Source of the DNA: Flaccisagitta enflata
Lineage: Eukaryota > Chaetognatha > Sagittoidea > Aphragmophora
Assembly: GCA_965153355.1 (NCBI GenBank)
Contig: OZ231126.1
Coordinates: 13,454,001-13,518,000, forward strand
Reading direction: 5' to 3'
Length of the DNA stretch: 64,000 nt
A program made the translations under genes and the position numbers. The notes below the pieces were generated by a model, which saw only the letters and a program-made list of their open reading frames with translations, was not told where the DNA came from and made no database searches. This document shows, one piece after another, positions 35,801 to 46,814 of the stretch; the first letter of the stretch is position 1, and the number at the start of each line of letters is the position of its first letter.

Positions 35801-36600
35801 AAAAATGGACGTCGTCTTTATGGCAAGCCGCTGCAACATTGCGGCGCTGTTCCTTGAAATAATCGCGGAGGCGAAGATCCAATCGGCAGACCATGCAAGG
35901 CATTTCAATTTGTCACCAAGGTTGCAAAGGCAAAAGAAAGGTGCGAGGACCTGTGGAGAAGTGCAACAATGCTATCGTGACGAGCTGCTGCAGGAGATCC
36001 TCAACAAGAGGGTCCCTCATCTTGCAGATAAATTCTGGGAAAAGCAACATGAAGCAGCCCTAAATGGACAATTGTTTTCATTCGACAACTTGGTCAATAT
36101 GATCGAGACATGGGCGGTGATCCAGCGCAAAGGCGCAAGCTGCAAAACAGCATCAGTGGCAGTCGCAACTACAGAGAAAGAAGCGCCATCATCATATGAA
36201 GATGCTTTGACCAATGGCAAACAAAAGACGCAGTCGACGGACCGCTGCAACGTCTGCAGTGGAATGCATCAAACGGAAAACTGTCATCAACTATTAGAGT
36301 TGGAAGTGGACGAGAGTTCAAAAGATCATGTCTCGTCGTCTTTGCTTCCACTGTCTCGCGCCAGGACACAACGCCAAAGGATGCGTGAACAGACCGACTT
36401 GCCAAACCTGCAAGAAGCGGCACGCGACGATTCTCCACGGGCGCACCTACAAGAAAGAAGAAAGGAAGAGAAGAAAGGAAAACAAGCAGGGAAATAAAAC
36501 CGCTGGCTCCCTTCAAAAAGTCAGAGGATGCGGCTGCAGCAGCACCAGCAGCTCCGTCGACGGCGGAGGCAGCCAATCCAACGGAAATCATCTCTCCTAA
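32900..36600 (+). pseudogene. gag: BEL/Pao gag region, multiple frameshifts
   Basis: Coding-like segments follow one another in changing frames: 32903-33205, then 33200-33668, a Gln-rich part 33678-34150 (CAG/CAA repeats), 34150-34530, a second Gln/Ser-rich part to about 34860, 34905-35342, and 35629-36500. The last leads into a zinc-knuckle segment at 36328-36460 with CFHCLAPGHNAKGC (C-x2-C-x4-H-x4-C), followed by CQTCKKRHATILH as in other BEL Gag C-termini. Stops and frame changes mean no single Gag can be made from this copy as read; some may be sequencing errors in repeat DNA. Gag would package element RNA in particles. Confidence 0.75.
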
Positions 36601-36609
36601 CGCCACGGC

Positions 36610-37344
36610 ATGACTGGCGGCAGCAGCATCGCCCGGTCCGTCTCTTCATTAAACGACGTTGTCCCGTCCGATCGTTCAGTGACTATCTTAAACAATTCTT
36701 CGGGTAGCAGGACGATATATGCTATGATCGACTCAGGCGCTGATCGCGACGTGATCAGTACCAGCGTCATTCGCAGTCTTCTGATTCCAACAAAAACAGT
36801 GCAAATGACGGTGATTACTGTGGGAAGTCATGTTGTTGAGGATCGTTTCATCGCATCATTCACCATGCAATCGGTCGACGAGGAATACGTCGTCGACATC
36901 AGCGACGCATTGGTGGGTGATTTGTTAACGAGTGAACGCGATATTCCTCCTTTTCTCCGCGACCTATCTGACCAACCTCACATCGAAGGCGTAAAATTTC
37001 CAGAAGCTGAAGGCGGTGTGATGATGATCATCGGAGCGGCGCATGCGGATGCCGCCGTCGCTCAAGAAATCCGTCGAGGGCCTTCAGGATCTTTGACTTG
37101 CTTCAGATGTCTATTCGGTTGGACTGTATGTGGAAAAACGGGCAAAAGAGGACGAGATATTGCGTCGATCAACGCTATCGCGACGGATGACCGCGTCCTC
37201 AACGATAACATCGATCGCATCCTCGACAATCGCGTCCTCAACAGCAACATCGACCGCATCTTCTACCATGACTTTGCATCATCAATCGTCTCGCAAGAGG
37301 AGATGGGTGATTCCTTGAAAATGTCAGAGCGTGCAAAACGTTAG
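36610..37344 (+). CDS. BEL/Pao aspartic protease domain
   Basis: A 244-codon open frame. The catalytic motif IDSGADRDVIS occurs near residue 42, after a hydrophobic strand (TIYAMI), as in retropepsins. A downstream repeat (NRVLNSNIDRI type) of about 36 bp is duplicated near 37196-37262. The protease would cut the polyprotein. The frame stops before the reverse transcriptase region, which follows in other frames. Confidence 0.75.
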   Translation: MTGGSSIARSVSSLNDVVPSDRSVTILNNSSGSRTIYAMIDSGADRDVISTSVIRSLLIPTKTVQMTVITVGSHVVEDRFIASFTMQSVDEEYVVDISDALVGDLLTSERDIPPFLRDLSDQPHIEGVKFPEAEGGVMMIIGAAHADAAVAQEIRRGPSGSLTCFRCLFGWTVCGKTGKRGRDIASINAIATDDRVLNDNIDRILDNRVLNSNIDRIFYHDFASSIVSQEEMGDSLKMSERAKR

Positions 37345-38080
37345 AGGAAAAGACATATTTTTGCCCAATTGTGAAAAAGTACTTTGCTCCCGTCACATGG
37401 AAATTTCATCATGAAAAAATCATGGAGATTCTGAGAAGAGTGAAATCACGACCGACTGCGATAGGCGACTCGGTAACCAGCGTTTTCGCTTCAAGCGTGA
37501 TCCAGCCTTCAAAGAAAGAGTCTTCCGTGAAATCGAAGTTTTGCGGACGGGAGTGGCGATTGAGATTGACAACGTCCAGCGGCGGCGGCATTGAGAAGCC
37601 CGCGCTGGTACTTGCCGCTTCATATTGTCATTAAAAACCTTGCGTATGTCACGATGCGCGTGCGGCGACCGGCGGGATCTCACTCAATGATTTGCTCGTC
37701 GGAGGCCCAAATTTGATGAATAGCCTGATGGACATCCTCATGCGTTTTCGTCAGTGGAAAATCGCCTTTATGTGTGATATAAAGGCGTTTTTCCACCAAA
37801 TCCGCGTCCATCCTGTGGCCTCTGATTTATTCAGATTCTTTTGGTTCAAGGACCGCACTCTTCGAGAGCAATTTTGAATCTGTTTTTATCTCATACTACG
37901 ACAGCCAATCCAGCTCATTAGTCACATCTTTCACCGTCAGGAAGCGCATGCTGAAGTAATCCGGCCCAAATACCCCTACAACGTCTACGATCTTAATGCT
38001 ATGGTTTTACGTCGAGCGACGGGAGTAGAGTGGGGATTCGGTCGACGAAGCACTGCAACTAAAGTGGATTCAGTGGCGCG
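37345..38080 (+). pseudogene. BEL/Pao reverse transcriptase remnant, catalytic part missing
   Basis: The segment 37692-37870 reads MDILMRFRQWKIAFMCDIKA followed by FFHQIRVHP, the palm motif around the first catalytic aspartate. Upstream FKRDPAFKERV is in another frame. The YxDD box expected about 70-80 residues later is not found in any frame; between 37877 and 38081 only about 200 bp separate the first palm motif from the KW.SN motif of the next domain. This looks like an internal deletion plus frameshifts, so the copy cannot reverse transcribe. Confidence 0.7.
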
Positions 38081-39259
38081 ATGGCGGAAGGCGGGATGGA
38101 TCTTGTGAAGTGGAAGAGCAATGCGCGGCAATTGATGGATGGAGATCCAAATGTGCCAATCCCCATTTCAGATAAGCAAGATGATGCGCCGACGAAGGTG
38201 TTGGGCGTCTCATGGCTTCCGGCGGAAGACGTCTTTATTTTCATCTGCGACGACGAGGAATTCAAAACTCTTAGAGCAAAAACACCTCGTCAATTGGTCT
38301 CTATGCAAGCGAAACTTTACGATCCATTGGGTTTTTGGAGTCCAAGCGCATACATCGGCAGACGTCATCTTCAACTCTGTCGTCCACAGGAAGTGGGATG
38401 GGATTCGCCCTTGGAAGAGAGCGTCGAGGAATCTTTCTTCCGCTATACTTCATCTTGGCCTCTTCTACAACAATATCGAATTGAGCGCTGGTGGAATGGC
38501 GGCGTCGACAATAGCGACATTGCGGAAGTAACAATCGAGTTATTTTGCGATGCAGCTCCAAAAGGCGGATATGGAGCAGTTGCATATCGACGTCAAGTCA
38601 ACCGAGATGGAGATGTTCACATTTCATTCATCGCCTCCAAATCTCACGTCATTCCTCTCAATCCAAAACGTGCCTCTCATCATAACAGCGTTCCGCGCGT
38701 CGAGATTGTATCCGCAGAAAAAGCAGTGCAGCTCAAACGCTTCGTCGGAAGGACCATCAACTTGGACAATCTCGTCGTCAGATTTTGGTCCGACTCTGAA
38801 TCTGCACTGAAGATGATTTACAATCCGGCAAAACCGAGGCCTGTATTCTTCGCCAATCGTCTCTCCAAGATCCATAGTGGGTCTGATCCTCAACAGTGGC
38901 GCTGGGTTGACTCGTCAAACAACCCGGCGGACCACTGTAGCAGAGGCATCCAGGCCCATGAAGCCGAAAAATGGCGTCAATTCCATCAAGGCCCTGCATT
39001 TTTGCGTCTTCCCGAAGATCAATGGCCAAAGACGAACATCGCGACGTGCCCTATTTCTGCACAGGTCGCCGCTCTGTATGCGGCTGAGAGTGAAAAGAAA
39101 CAAGTGGCTGACATGATACTTCTTGCAGCCCTTCTCGGGGAAAATGGATGCAGAAATTGCGGATTATCGGCATGGTTCTCATCGCAGTCAAAAGGTGGAG
39201 AGCCTATCCAAGGGCGAAGACACGAGCAACAAAAGATCTCCTTCCAAAACCGGAAGTGA
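38081..39259 (+). CDS. BEL/Pao RNase H and A17-type region
   Basis: Open for 392 codons. KWKSNARQL near the start continues the reverse transcriptase thumb/connection. AKLYDPLGFWSPSAY is the hallmark BEL/Pao segment annotated as peptidase A17. RNase H features follow: a first acidic strand LFCDAAPKGGYGAVAY, VEIVSAEKA and FWSDSESAL, then NNPADHCSRG. The end is out of frame with the integrase: homologous coding continues in a different frame from about 39148, so one frameshift separates them. Confidence 0.8.
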   Translation: MAEGGMDLVKWKSNARQLMDGDPNVPIPISDKQDDAPTKVLGVSWLPAEDVFIFICDDEEFKTLRAKTPRQLVSMQAKLYDPLGFWSPSAYIGRRHLQLCRPQEVGWDSPLEESVEESFFRYTSSWPLLQQYRIERWWNGGVDNSDIAEVTIELFCDAAPKGGYGAVAYRRQVNRDGDVHISFIASKSHVIPLNPKRASHHNSVPRVEIVSAEKAVQLKRFVGRTINLDNLVVRFWSDSESALKMIYNPAKPRPVFFANRLSKIHSGSDPQQWRWVDSSNNPADHCSRGIQAHEAEKWRQFHQGPAFLRLPEDQWPKTNIATCPISAQVAALYAAESEKKQVADMILLAALLGENGCRNCGLSAWFSSQSKGGEPIQGRRHEQQKISFQNRK

Positions 39260-40647
39260 CGCAAGACGTCGTGGAGGAGGCGCGCAAACGGCTCGTCAAG
39301 TCAATGCAGCGGCAGCATTATTCTGACGTCTTCGAACAATTGGAATTGGGAAAAGTCTTCAAGCCAGAGAGCCGTCGTGACTTTATCATAAAGAACAAGG
39401 AGATGCGGAAGTTGAACCCTTTCGTCGACGACGACGGCATCCTTCGCGTCGGCAGTCGATTGGAGAATGCCGACATCTCTCACGACGCTAAATTTCCCTT
39501 TATCCTGCCGCCAAAAGACGAGAATGTGAAATCATTAATTCGCCATTATCATCATAATGATTTTCACGCGGGTGCAAAGCATACATTGTGCCAATTACGC
39601 CAATTTGTGTGGATTACAAAAGGTCTTCAGGCCGTCAAGAGCGTCGTCAACACGTGCTTTAGATGCCAGAAGAACTTTAAAAAGAACGCAAATCAGCAAA
39701 TGGCCAATCTTCCATCAAATCGCGTCAATCCGGCGCCTGTCTTTGCAGAGACTGGATTGGACGTCATGGGGCATTTCATGGTAAAAATGAACGGGCGTGC
39801 TGATCACAAGGTGTGGATCGCAGTGTTCACCTGTTTCGTGTCACGCGCCGTCCATGTGGAATTGCTCTTCAACATGTCAGCCGATGCGATGGTAAATGCA
39901 ATCATCCGCTTTGCAGCAAGGCGCCCAGGAATCCGCCGTTTCACATCAGATTGTGGAACGAATCTAGTCGGCGCCAACAACATCCTCAAGAAGGAAATGG
40001 AAGCTTGGAACCGCTCGTCAACTCCCGAATTGCAGCGGCGCGGCCTTCGGTGGGATTTTATCACGCCGAGAACACCCCACTATGGAGGGGTGTGGGAGAG
40101 AATCGTCGCTCTCTTTAAGCGCCATCTTGCTTCCATCTCAACTGGCGCCATCCTCCACGTCGACGCCTTCAACACTGCCGTCGTCGAAGTTGAAGGAATT
40201 CTCAATCGCCGTCCTCTAACAGCGCTCAGCGATGATCCAAATGACTCTGAGGCCCTTACACCGAATCATATCCTCAATCCATCAACATCCGGCCATGCCC
40301 CTCTGGATCTGGTGCAACAAGGCGTCAATTCTGACGCCGACTCCGCGAAGATTCAATGGAGGCGTGCGCAATCGCGTGTGGATGCATTTTGGAAATCGTG
40401 GAGGGTCGAATATTTGTCGCTTCTTCATGCGCGAAGCAAATGGTCGAGATCCGAGAGAGACTTTGCGGTTGATGACATGGTCATCGTCATGGACGAAACG
40501 CTACCTCGTCACAATTGGAGCTTAGGACGTGTCATGGGCGTCGAGGGTTCGTCAGCCCATGTCCGGAGGGCTCACATCCGGCGCCAAGATGGAAAGATCG
40601 TGACGAAAGACCGCACGAAGCTTGTGCGGCTGGAATTGGACTCATAA
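39148..40647 (+). CDS. BEL/Pao integrase
   Basis: A 499-codon frame, the best preserved part of the element. It contains an HHCC zinc-binding segment (HYHHNDFHAGAKH, then CFRCQ) and the integrase core with all three acidic residues: GLDVMGHF, FTSDCGTN and GGVWERIV. The C-terminal part with LSLLHARSKW and VIVMDETLPRHNWSLGRV matches the domain that follows integrase in BEL/Pao Pol. Integrase inserts the cDNA. With no intact reverse transcriptase in this copy, it would act only on other copies. Confidence 0.9.
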   Translation: MQKLRIIGMVLIAVKRWRAYPRAKTRATKDLLPKPEVTQDVVEEARKRLVKSMQRQHYSDVFEQLELGKVFKPESRRDFIIKNKEMRKLNPFVDDDGILRVGSRLENADISHDAKFPFILPPKDENVKSLIRHYHHNDFHAGAKHTLCQLRQFVWITKGLQAVKSVVNTCFRCQKNFKKNANQQMANLPSNRVNPAPVFAETGLDVMGHFMVKMNGRADHKVWIAVFTCFVSRAVHVELLFNMSADAMVNAIIRFAARRPGIRRFTSDCGTNLVGANNILKKEMEAWNRSSTPELQRRGLRWDFITPRTPHYGGVWERIVALFKRHLASISTGAILHVDAFNTAVVEVEGILNRRPLTALSDDPNDSEALTPNHILNPSTSGHAPLDLVQQGVNSDADSAKIQWRRAQSRVDAFWKSWRVEYLSLLHARSKWSRSERDFAVDDMVIVMDETLPRHNWSLGRVMGVEGSSAHVRRAHIRRQDGKIVTKDRTKLVRLELDS

Positions 40648-40935
40648 AAAACGCTAAGTTTTGAGAGAGAGAGAAAAAGGCGCATGGGCCTGTCCATTAG
40701 TAACTATAGATATGAGTGATTGATACTCTGACTTGTTATATTTACAAAGAGTTGTTATTATTCATATTTGGTTCTGATTATCCATGCTTTCATCTTTCCT
40801 CTTGTCAATTATGTTGTCCATTTCCACTTACACATCAAAACACTGATTCATTCGCTCTGTCTATATGTACATATTATTGTGCCAAATCCGTTCTTACCTT
40901 TATCAGTTCTTCAACACGAACATTTCAAAGCTTCC
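40648..40935 (+). other. spacer between integrase and the extra coding region
   Basis: AT-rich, about 290 bp, composition like the flanking genome rather than the element's coding part. It has a pyrimidine-rich run before the extra frame (ttcttcaacacgaacatttc). No motif recognised; an internal promoter or splice acceptor could lie here. Confidence 0.3.
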
Positions 40936-43113
40936 GCTGACGACGTCATTCCATCTACGAAGTCAGTTCGCATCTTGAAGTCGCTCGTCGAAGTCAAGAT
41001 GTCCCGTCAGCAGCGTCTCGAGGCAGAAGCCGACGTGTCGACGTCGTACGGATCCTTGGATCTTCATCGGCTCTTCAACGACGGCTCGACTCGAGAGGGA
41101 TCTGCATCCACGACGTCGTTCGGGGCGGAGGAGGAGGCTGTCGCGCTGGCAGCCTTCAATGGCGACCTTCGTTCCGTCGTCGACGCAAAAATGGCGAATA
41201 AAAAGCGTCAACAAGATGATGCGTTGGTAAATCGTCAACAGCCATCCAACGCCGTTGATCCCGCGTCGCTTCCTCCATTGGTGGTCATCAGAGATGGAGG
41301 TTCGAGGCGGATTTCGATCAATCGGCCGCCGACGGACTTATCCACCACTTCCGCGGCGGCGTCATCATCATCGGATTTGCCCCCATCGCCTCGCCAATTT
41401 TGCCTTGATTTCGGGCGCCCAGCGTCTCGTGATCAAGCGTCTGCAGCTGCACATCAACGCAGCGGGGGCGAAGAGAGAGAGAGATCGGTCAATGATGGAG
41501 CAAGAGTGGAGGAGGAGGGGATGGAAATAGAGGAGGAGGTGTTGGTGAATGGGGAGGTGGTGGAGAAAGACATTGACCCGGAAGTGGACACTGCGACGCC
41601 GGAAGAGAAACACCAATGGATGCAGGCGCGTTGGTGGTATCGTATCATCAGCCCGGACGTCGAAGTATCTCTCCTCTTCAAAGAGTTTGAAAAACTTTCG
41701 GTGTGCTGCAACAAACAAACTCTCATGCGCTCATCGGCTAATCAAACAGAGCTTGGCTCGGAGACTCTGGAGCGCAAAATCCAAAGCAATAAGAGAAGGA
41801 GGGAGCATGATAAGGAGGTTCGTCGCATGGTCCAGGCGACGAAGAGGAAGAATGCGGCTCCGAAGCCTCCTGGTGCAACTTCCGTCGACGCTTCCGCAAC
41901 TCCACCAGCGTACCGTGCTCGAGCGCAGCCGCAGCGACATCAGCGGCAATTCACTCTACAGCATCAGGAAGTCGTCAATCGCGCCCTGGATTGGTTCATC
42001 CCCCAAATCAGCAGCAACAGGGTCCTCGTGACGTCACTCCCTCACAACAGTCGAAGAGATCACGTCGGGGAAAGACTCCTCAAACGCGCAATGTGCCGAG
42101 TCAACAAAAAGGGCCAAATTCCAAAAGCAAAGGCCCCCTTCAAGCGCCTCCAGGCGCGCCCCCTGCAGCAGTAACGCCCAAAGGCCAAGGAGAAGCTTCA
42201 AGCGGTTCGTCGACGGCAACGTTAGCAGCAACCCAGAAGCTGGATCAGGCGCCTGGGGCAGCCGCAGCAAAGGGGAAGAAGACCAAGAGAGCTGGGAAGA
42301 AGCACAAAGCAGCAACCAAGGGAGGTTCTACTTGCGGTGCTTCGGCGTCCGCTGTTAAACCTCAAGTCTCTGGTCAGCAGACGGGAGCGTCTTCCTTTCA
42401 CTCGCAGCCATCAAAAGCCGCGGTAGGAAGCGAACTAGTTGGCGGTGCTTCAGCATCTGTTAAAGCTGGTGTAGCGCCTCGTCAGCAAACCGAGTCTGCC
42501 CAAGGTCTGCAGCAAGTGCAGAACCCGCCTCCCCGTCGGATCCAGCCTTTGATCCTGCGCATGGACACCACATCGCCGAGTCATTGCTACGAGAAGCCTC
42601 TTCACTGACCTCAAATGCTCCATTGGGTGTGGTGAAGAATTTAGCATCAGGCTTCCAAAAGACTTCTTAGCGTCGCTTCCGCCGCGTCAGCGAGTTGAAG
42701 CGGCTCGTCAAGTCTTGGACGAGAGGATTCGTCGTAACATCCAAAAGGAGAAAGACGATGCTCGTCGAGCAGCAATGGCTGCGGACAATGAGGTGGTCAA
42801 AGGCAATAAGCGAGTCGTGGAACTGGAGAAGCAGCTTGAAAAGGAGAAGCAGGCCTGTGCGATGAAGGCTAAGAAGAAAGAGGAAGCGGTGGAACGCGCA
42901 AAGGCGGCTATGGCCGTCGACTTTAAAACTGCGTCCGCTGTCGTCGAAATTTCGACTGGCGCCGAGTGCGATGCAGCATCATCTCCACCTCCTGCGTCTT
43001 CTCCAGCAGAAAAAGTCGGTCAGCAGATCCCGTCGCAAAAGACGCTCCCAAGCCTGGGAATAAGAAAAATCGAACCAGGCCTTGGAAAAATCAGACCGCC
43101 AGCTAAACGCTGA
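40936..43113 (+). pseudogene. extra 3' coding region of the BEL/Pao element, coiled-coil protein of unknown role
   Basis: GC-rich, coding-like sequence in three successive frames. About 40936-42000 (contains MSRQQRLEAEADVSTSYGSL, an acidic Glu-rich part and WMQARWWYRIISPDVEVSLL) is followed after a frame change by an Ala/Gln/Lys-rich basic segment (to 42608). A second frame change leads to CSIGCGEEFS (zinc-finger-like) and a predicted coiled coil (VVELEKQLEKEKQACAMKAK). No signal peptide, membrane segment or envelope feature is visible, so it is not an env-like gene. It may be a displaced Gag-like nucleic-acid-binding protein, a captured gene or a part of another element. Function unknown. 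Confidence 0.55.
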
Positions 43114-44157
43114 TTGGTGCCACGCCCAGTTGCTGTTCAATTTAACTACCAATTTGCAACATGGCGTGGAGAGCGCCGCCATTCGCTGAGGATCGTATTC
43201 CACCATCACATCCTCATCCCATCGATGGACAGGCCGGCCAAGTCGGGGGCGCTACCCGGGGCGTGGGAATGACGTCCGCCCCGGGGCCTGGCAAAAAACG
43301 CCCGCGTAAGTATCATGGTTTGGGAAGGGTTGAGGTTGAGTTTTTGTTGTAAATTTGAATCTGTGTACGATAAGAACTTTACTAATCAATCTGCCCCTGC
43401 TCTTTCTCTTTCTTTTTCTTCCCTTCGGGGAGGATTCACTCTCAGACGGCTGCACCACCTGCGCCTTTCGATGCGGTCGCCGTCGACGACATCACTCATC
43501 GCCTTTCGCCCACGAGTTGACGAGATGTTGGAGCCGGAATGACCCGCTCGTCTCTGTAATGGAGAAGGCGCAGGTGATGTGGTCGTTCCATGATGCTTAC
43601 TAATTTTTCTTTCATTTAACAGATTCGTTTTTATTATATAGTTAGTAATTTATTTAATTTTGTCTTGTTTTGTTTGGTTCTTTGGAACATGTACATTTTT
43701 GTTGTGTTTGTTTTAGACATGGTCTTTTTAGTCACTATTACGAATACTTTCGTATGACATGTTTTAGTAGTATGCCCCCACTTATCTTTCCACTCTCAAG
43801 TCAAATCCCAGGCTTGGGTGCTCCTAGGCCCGTTTTCCCTTTCCCCCCCTTTAACTTTTTTTCAGAACGGCGCCTCAACCTCGTCGCCGCCTCGTCTCCA
43901 TCCGCGTCGTCATTGATCGTTGCAAATTTGCTGGTGGTGGATCCTTTCCGGACGGGAATCATCATTCGTGCAGTCGTCGATCTGTTGATAGTTAGGGTGG
44001 GGATGTAAGAGGCGGTGGACGGGGGGGGAGGGGCGGGGGTTGTGTCTATGTAAATTTTTTTTAAGGAAGGTAGTATCGGTTTTTTAGTAGGGTTTCCCCG
44101 ACTGGAAACTAGGTGTCGGATTTTTGAAATTCGTGAAATTCCAAAAATGGGGCAGAA
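43114..44157 (+). other. 3' non-coding part of the retrotransposon
   Basis: No sustained frame. A G-rich run lies at 44018-44040 and a purine-rich tract (aaaaatggggcagaa) sits directly before the 3' LTR, in the place of the polypurine tract that primes plus-strand synthesis. Confidence 0.5.
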
Positions 44158-45073
44158 TGTTAGAAATGTATGTCTGTCCGTCTCTTAGGTGTGTGTGCCT
44201 TCTGTCTCTTTTGCGTGCTTTTGGCTTTTTTCTCTTTCTCTACTATTCGATGCCCGTGTCTTTTGTTTCTTGCCATTTTTTATATTGAACGCTAGATGGG
44301 TAACCATATGGTTGCGCCTTGATTTTGTGCCATTTGTTTTTACTACGTAGGCAAATATACGTAACTCGTCTTTCGTATCATCCAATTTTTGGATTGATTG
44401 ATTTTATTTATTTACGGCATCGCTTCTTAAAGTGATTGATTGATTTTTATGATCGTTTGAATGCGCCCTTGGAATTCACTAATTTCAATAATCTCTCATC
44501 TTTTTATTGCAGATAAACTAATGAACGGACAATTAACGTTAATTTGACATCGACAGACTGTGGGTTGAAACCAACGAAAGTGGGCCTAAAAGTAAGTTTT
44601 ATAGACGCGTTTCTGCTTTTATTAACGTTGTTTTTATCTTGTCTTCCGGTCTGTTATTTTTGTCTTTTGCCCTTTTGCATTTTTATCGCCGGATTTTAGT
44701 ATGGTTTTTATCGCTTGTCCGATCAGCTTGCTATAGGGATGATATGGATGAATTTAATGGGATGGGCCGGGGCAGGGGCAGGTATTATCAGGTGGCATGG
44801 GCTCTGAAGAAGATGAACATGTTGTCATGTGCTGTTTCTGTCCTTTATTGTGTCCTATCTCGATTTCATGTTATCTTTTGCGTTTGCTGATCACAATTAA
44901 CGCCCACTTTCCCTTTCATTTTTCCCCCTCTCTTCAGTTGTTGAAATTTTTATGGAATAAACGAGACGATCGCCTTCCTATTTTCCAATCGGCCAACTTT
45001 CTTTCACCACAAGTCGTCAGTCAGATAGACGCTCATAGACAGTGCCAGTTGAAACTCGTGGGCGTAATTTATA
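44158..45073 (+). repeat. 3' LTR
   Basis: About 916 bp matching the 5' LTR with many substitutions and several small indels. The match ends at gtgggcgtaatttata, after which the two flanks differ. Confidence 0.85.
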
Positions 45074-45179
45074 AAACCTGTTCTTATAATCAGTTCTTTT
45101 ACTATATGACTTTGATGAATTATTTCTCAGCTACCTTCATTTCATGAACTATAAATATTGTCACCTCTTGTCGTGACAC

Positions 45180-45850
45180 AGAAGCAAGTTATGGGGGCCC
45201 CTGAAGGGCCCATGCAAGAAGCCCAATAAATTTCAGATAGCAAAAAGCTATGAAAATCTTATCATTTTTGCTTGTTCTTTCTGCTTCTACAACATCAGAG
45301 AGCTGAATTCTTTGTACAGAAACAGTCATCCATTGGGTAGGAACTACTTTGAAACAGAATTGAAGGTTGAGGATCTGTCTGGGGGGCTGTTCTGAGGGCT
45401 TAAAGGGCTCAAAATGGCACAAAATAACCAAAGTTGTGGTATATTTGCTATTTTTAAGTTTTTACAACAATGGAGTGTCAAATTCTCTGTGCAGGTACTA
45501 TCATCTAGTGTATGGCAACTTATTGAAATCAAAAGTGAAGGTTGATGATCCCTAAAGGACTCGTGCATAGGGCTCGAAGGACTCAAAGAAGCAAAAATCT
45601 CTGAAAATCTTGGAATTTTTGTTAATTTCTTTACTGTTTTAATGATAGCGTGCTTGATATCCTGAACAGGTACTATAATCTAGTGCGTGAGAACTTATTG
45701 AGAACAAAAGTGAAGATTGGGAGGCCAAACCAGGGACTTCAAGGATATAAATTAACCAACACCTTGGTGTTTTAGCCGCTATTTTAGATGCAGACTCAGG
45801 ACTAAGACTTTGTCCATCCATCTGTTGATCCATCAGTACCATGGTCCATT
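45180..45850. repeat. tandem repeat, unit about 160-170 bp, first block
   Basis: Diverged units with a tacag/tgcaggtactat-atctagtg segment, a gaa-caaaagtgaaggttga segment and a ggactcaaagaagc-type segment start near 45230, 45420 and 45600. Related units continue beyond 46.6 kb. Confidence 0.65.
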
Positions 45851-45878
45851 GGTCAATTAATGTAAAAACACAAATTTA

Positions 45879-46190
45879 CAGGGTGATTATTCTCAAGTGT
45901 AAAATGTATTAAGCTTTTATTACAAAACGCATCATTTCAATAATCTGAAATTATTTTTTTTTTCTAATATTTGATATTTGGGTCTAGGCCAAACACTTAT
46001 TCTGTAACATCAATTTGAATAAAAATGAGTATTCACAGTGTCAGCTAAATTGATTTTTTTTATAACAACGATTTTTATTAAAATAGCTCTATTTTTCAAA
46101 CAGTTTGAGCCACATAGGCCAGCATCAAATGAAAGATATTTCAATTATCTTTCATTTGAGACCGATCTTGCATCTGTAGCTTGAACTGTT
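45879..46190. repeat. diverged copy of the 3.74-4.51 kb inverted-repeat element
   Basis: Starts acagggtgattattctcaag, then tattaagctttta and an acatcaatttgaa block, then catttgagaccgatcttgca, all in the same order as at 3740-4070. The other arm is weak or lost. Confidence 0.55.
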
Positions 46191-46386
46191 CAGAAATGAG
46201 ACCAAATTACAGCAAAAATGAACAAATGAAAAATGAAAACTATGGGTGTAAATAGGCTTTAACTGGAAATAATATATTTCAAATTGATATTGTTTTGTAC
46301 TTTTTGAAAGAATTAATTCCAAATATTCACTGACTGTGTACAATAGTTAAAATCATTTTTCAAAACAACTTGTAATTTTACAATGT

Positions 46387-46544
46387 AGAGTACAGTGCAG
46401 AATAGCAAAACGAACAATTTTGCCTATATTTTCAAATACCACTTTGGGCATCATCATCAGATTCTGCCTCTGATGATGATGCCCAAAGTGGTATTCAAAA
46501 ATTTAGGCAAAATTGTTCGTTTTTGCTATTCTGCACTGTACTCT
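46387..46544. repeat. 158-bp near-perfect hairpin
   Basis: Arms of about 75 bp (agagtacagtgcagaatagc outward, gatgatgatgcccaaagtgg inward) separated by about 7 bp, with only a few mismatches. Outer sequences differ. Confidence 0.85.
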
Positions 46545-46814
46545 CCATCATAAAATTATAAGTCATTTTCAGTATAATACTACTGGTGCTCGCGATGACA
46601 ATTCGTCACATAAAATCGTTTTTTCATTTGACAACAATAACCCTATAAGAACCTGCAGTGGTGAGGTAACTTGTTAATTTCTATGATAATAGTGTTTTTA
46701 ATTCTCTGTACTGATTCTATCACTGGTTTAAGGGATTTAGTAAAGAAAAGAAGGTTGGGAATCCCTAGAGGCTCATCCAGGAAATTCAATGTGCTCAAAA
46801 TAGCCAGAATTGAC

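Larger units (their letters stand above)
31865..45073 (+). mobile_element. BEL/Pao LTR retrotransposon, about 13.2 kb, damaged
   Basis: Two direct repeats of about 905-915 bp beginning tgttagaaatgtatg bound an internal region coding, in order, for Gag-like proteins, a zinc knuckle, an aspartic protease, reverse transcriptase, RNase H and integrase. That order with an A17-type region is typical of BEL/Pao. The internal region is visibly richer in GC than the surrounding DNA. The LTRs differ at many positions and gag and pol carry stops and frameshifts, so this copy is old and not autonomous. It is unusually long because of a coding-like region between integrase and the 3' LTR. Confidence 0.9.

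Noticed and set aside
40768-40935. Start of the extra BEL frame at 40768
   Set aside because: This AT-rich leader looks non-coding; GC-rich coding-like sequence begins near 40936.
45344-45586. Small minus-strand frames in the 45-48 kb block
   Set aside because: They follow the 160-170-bp tandem units and change with them; no domain.
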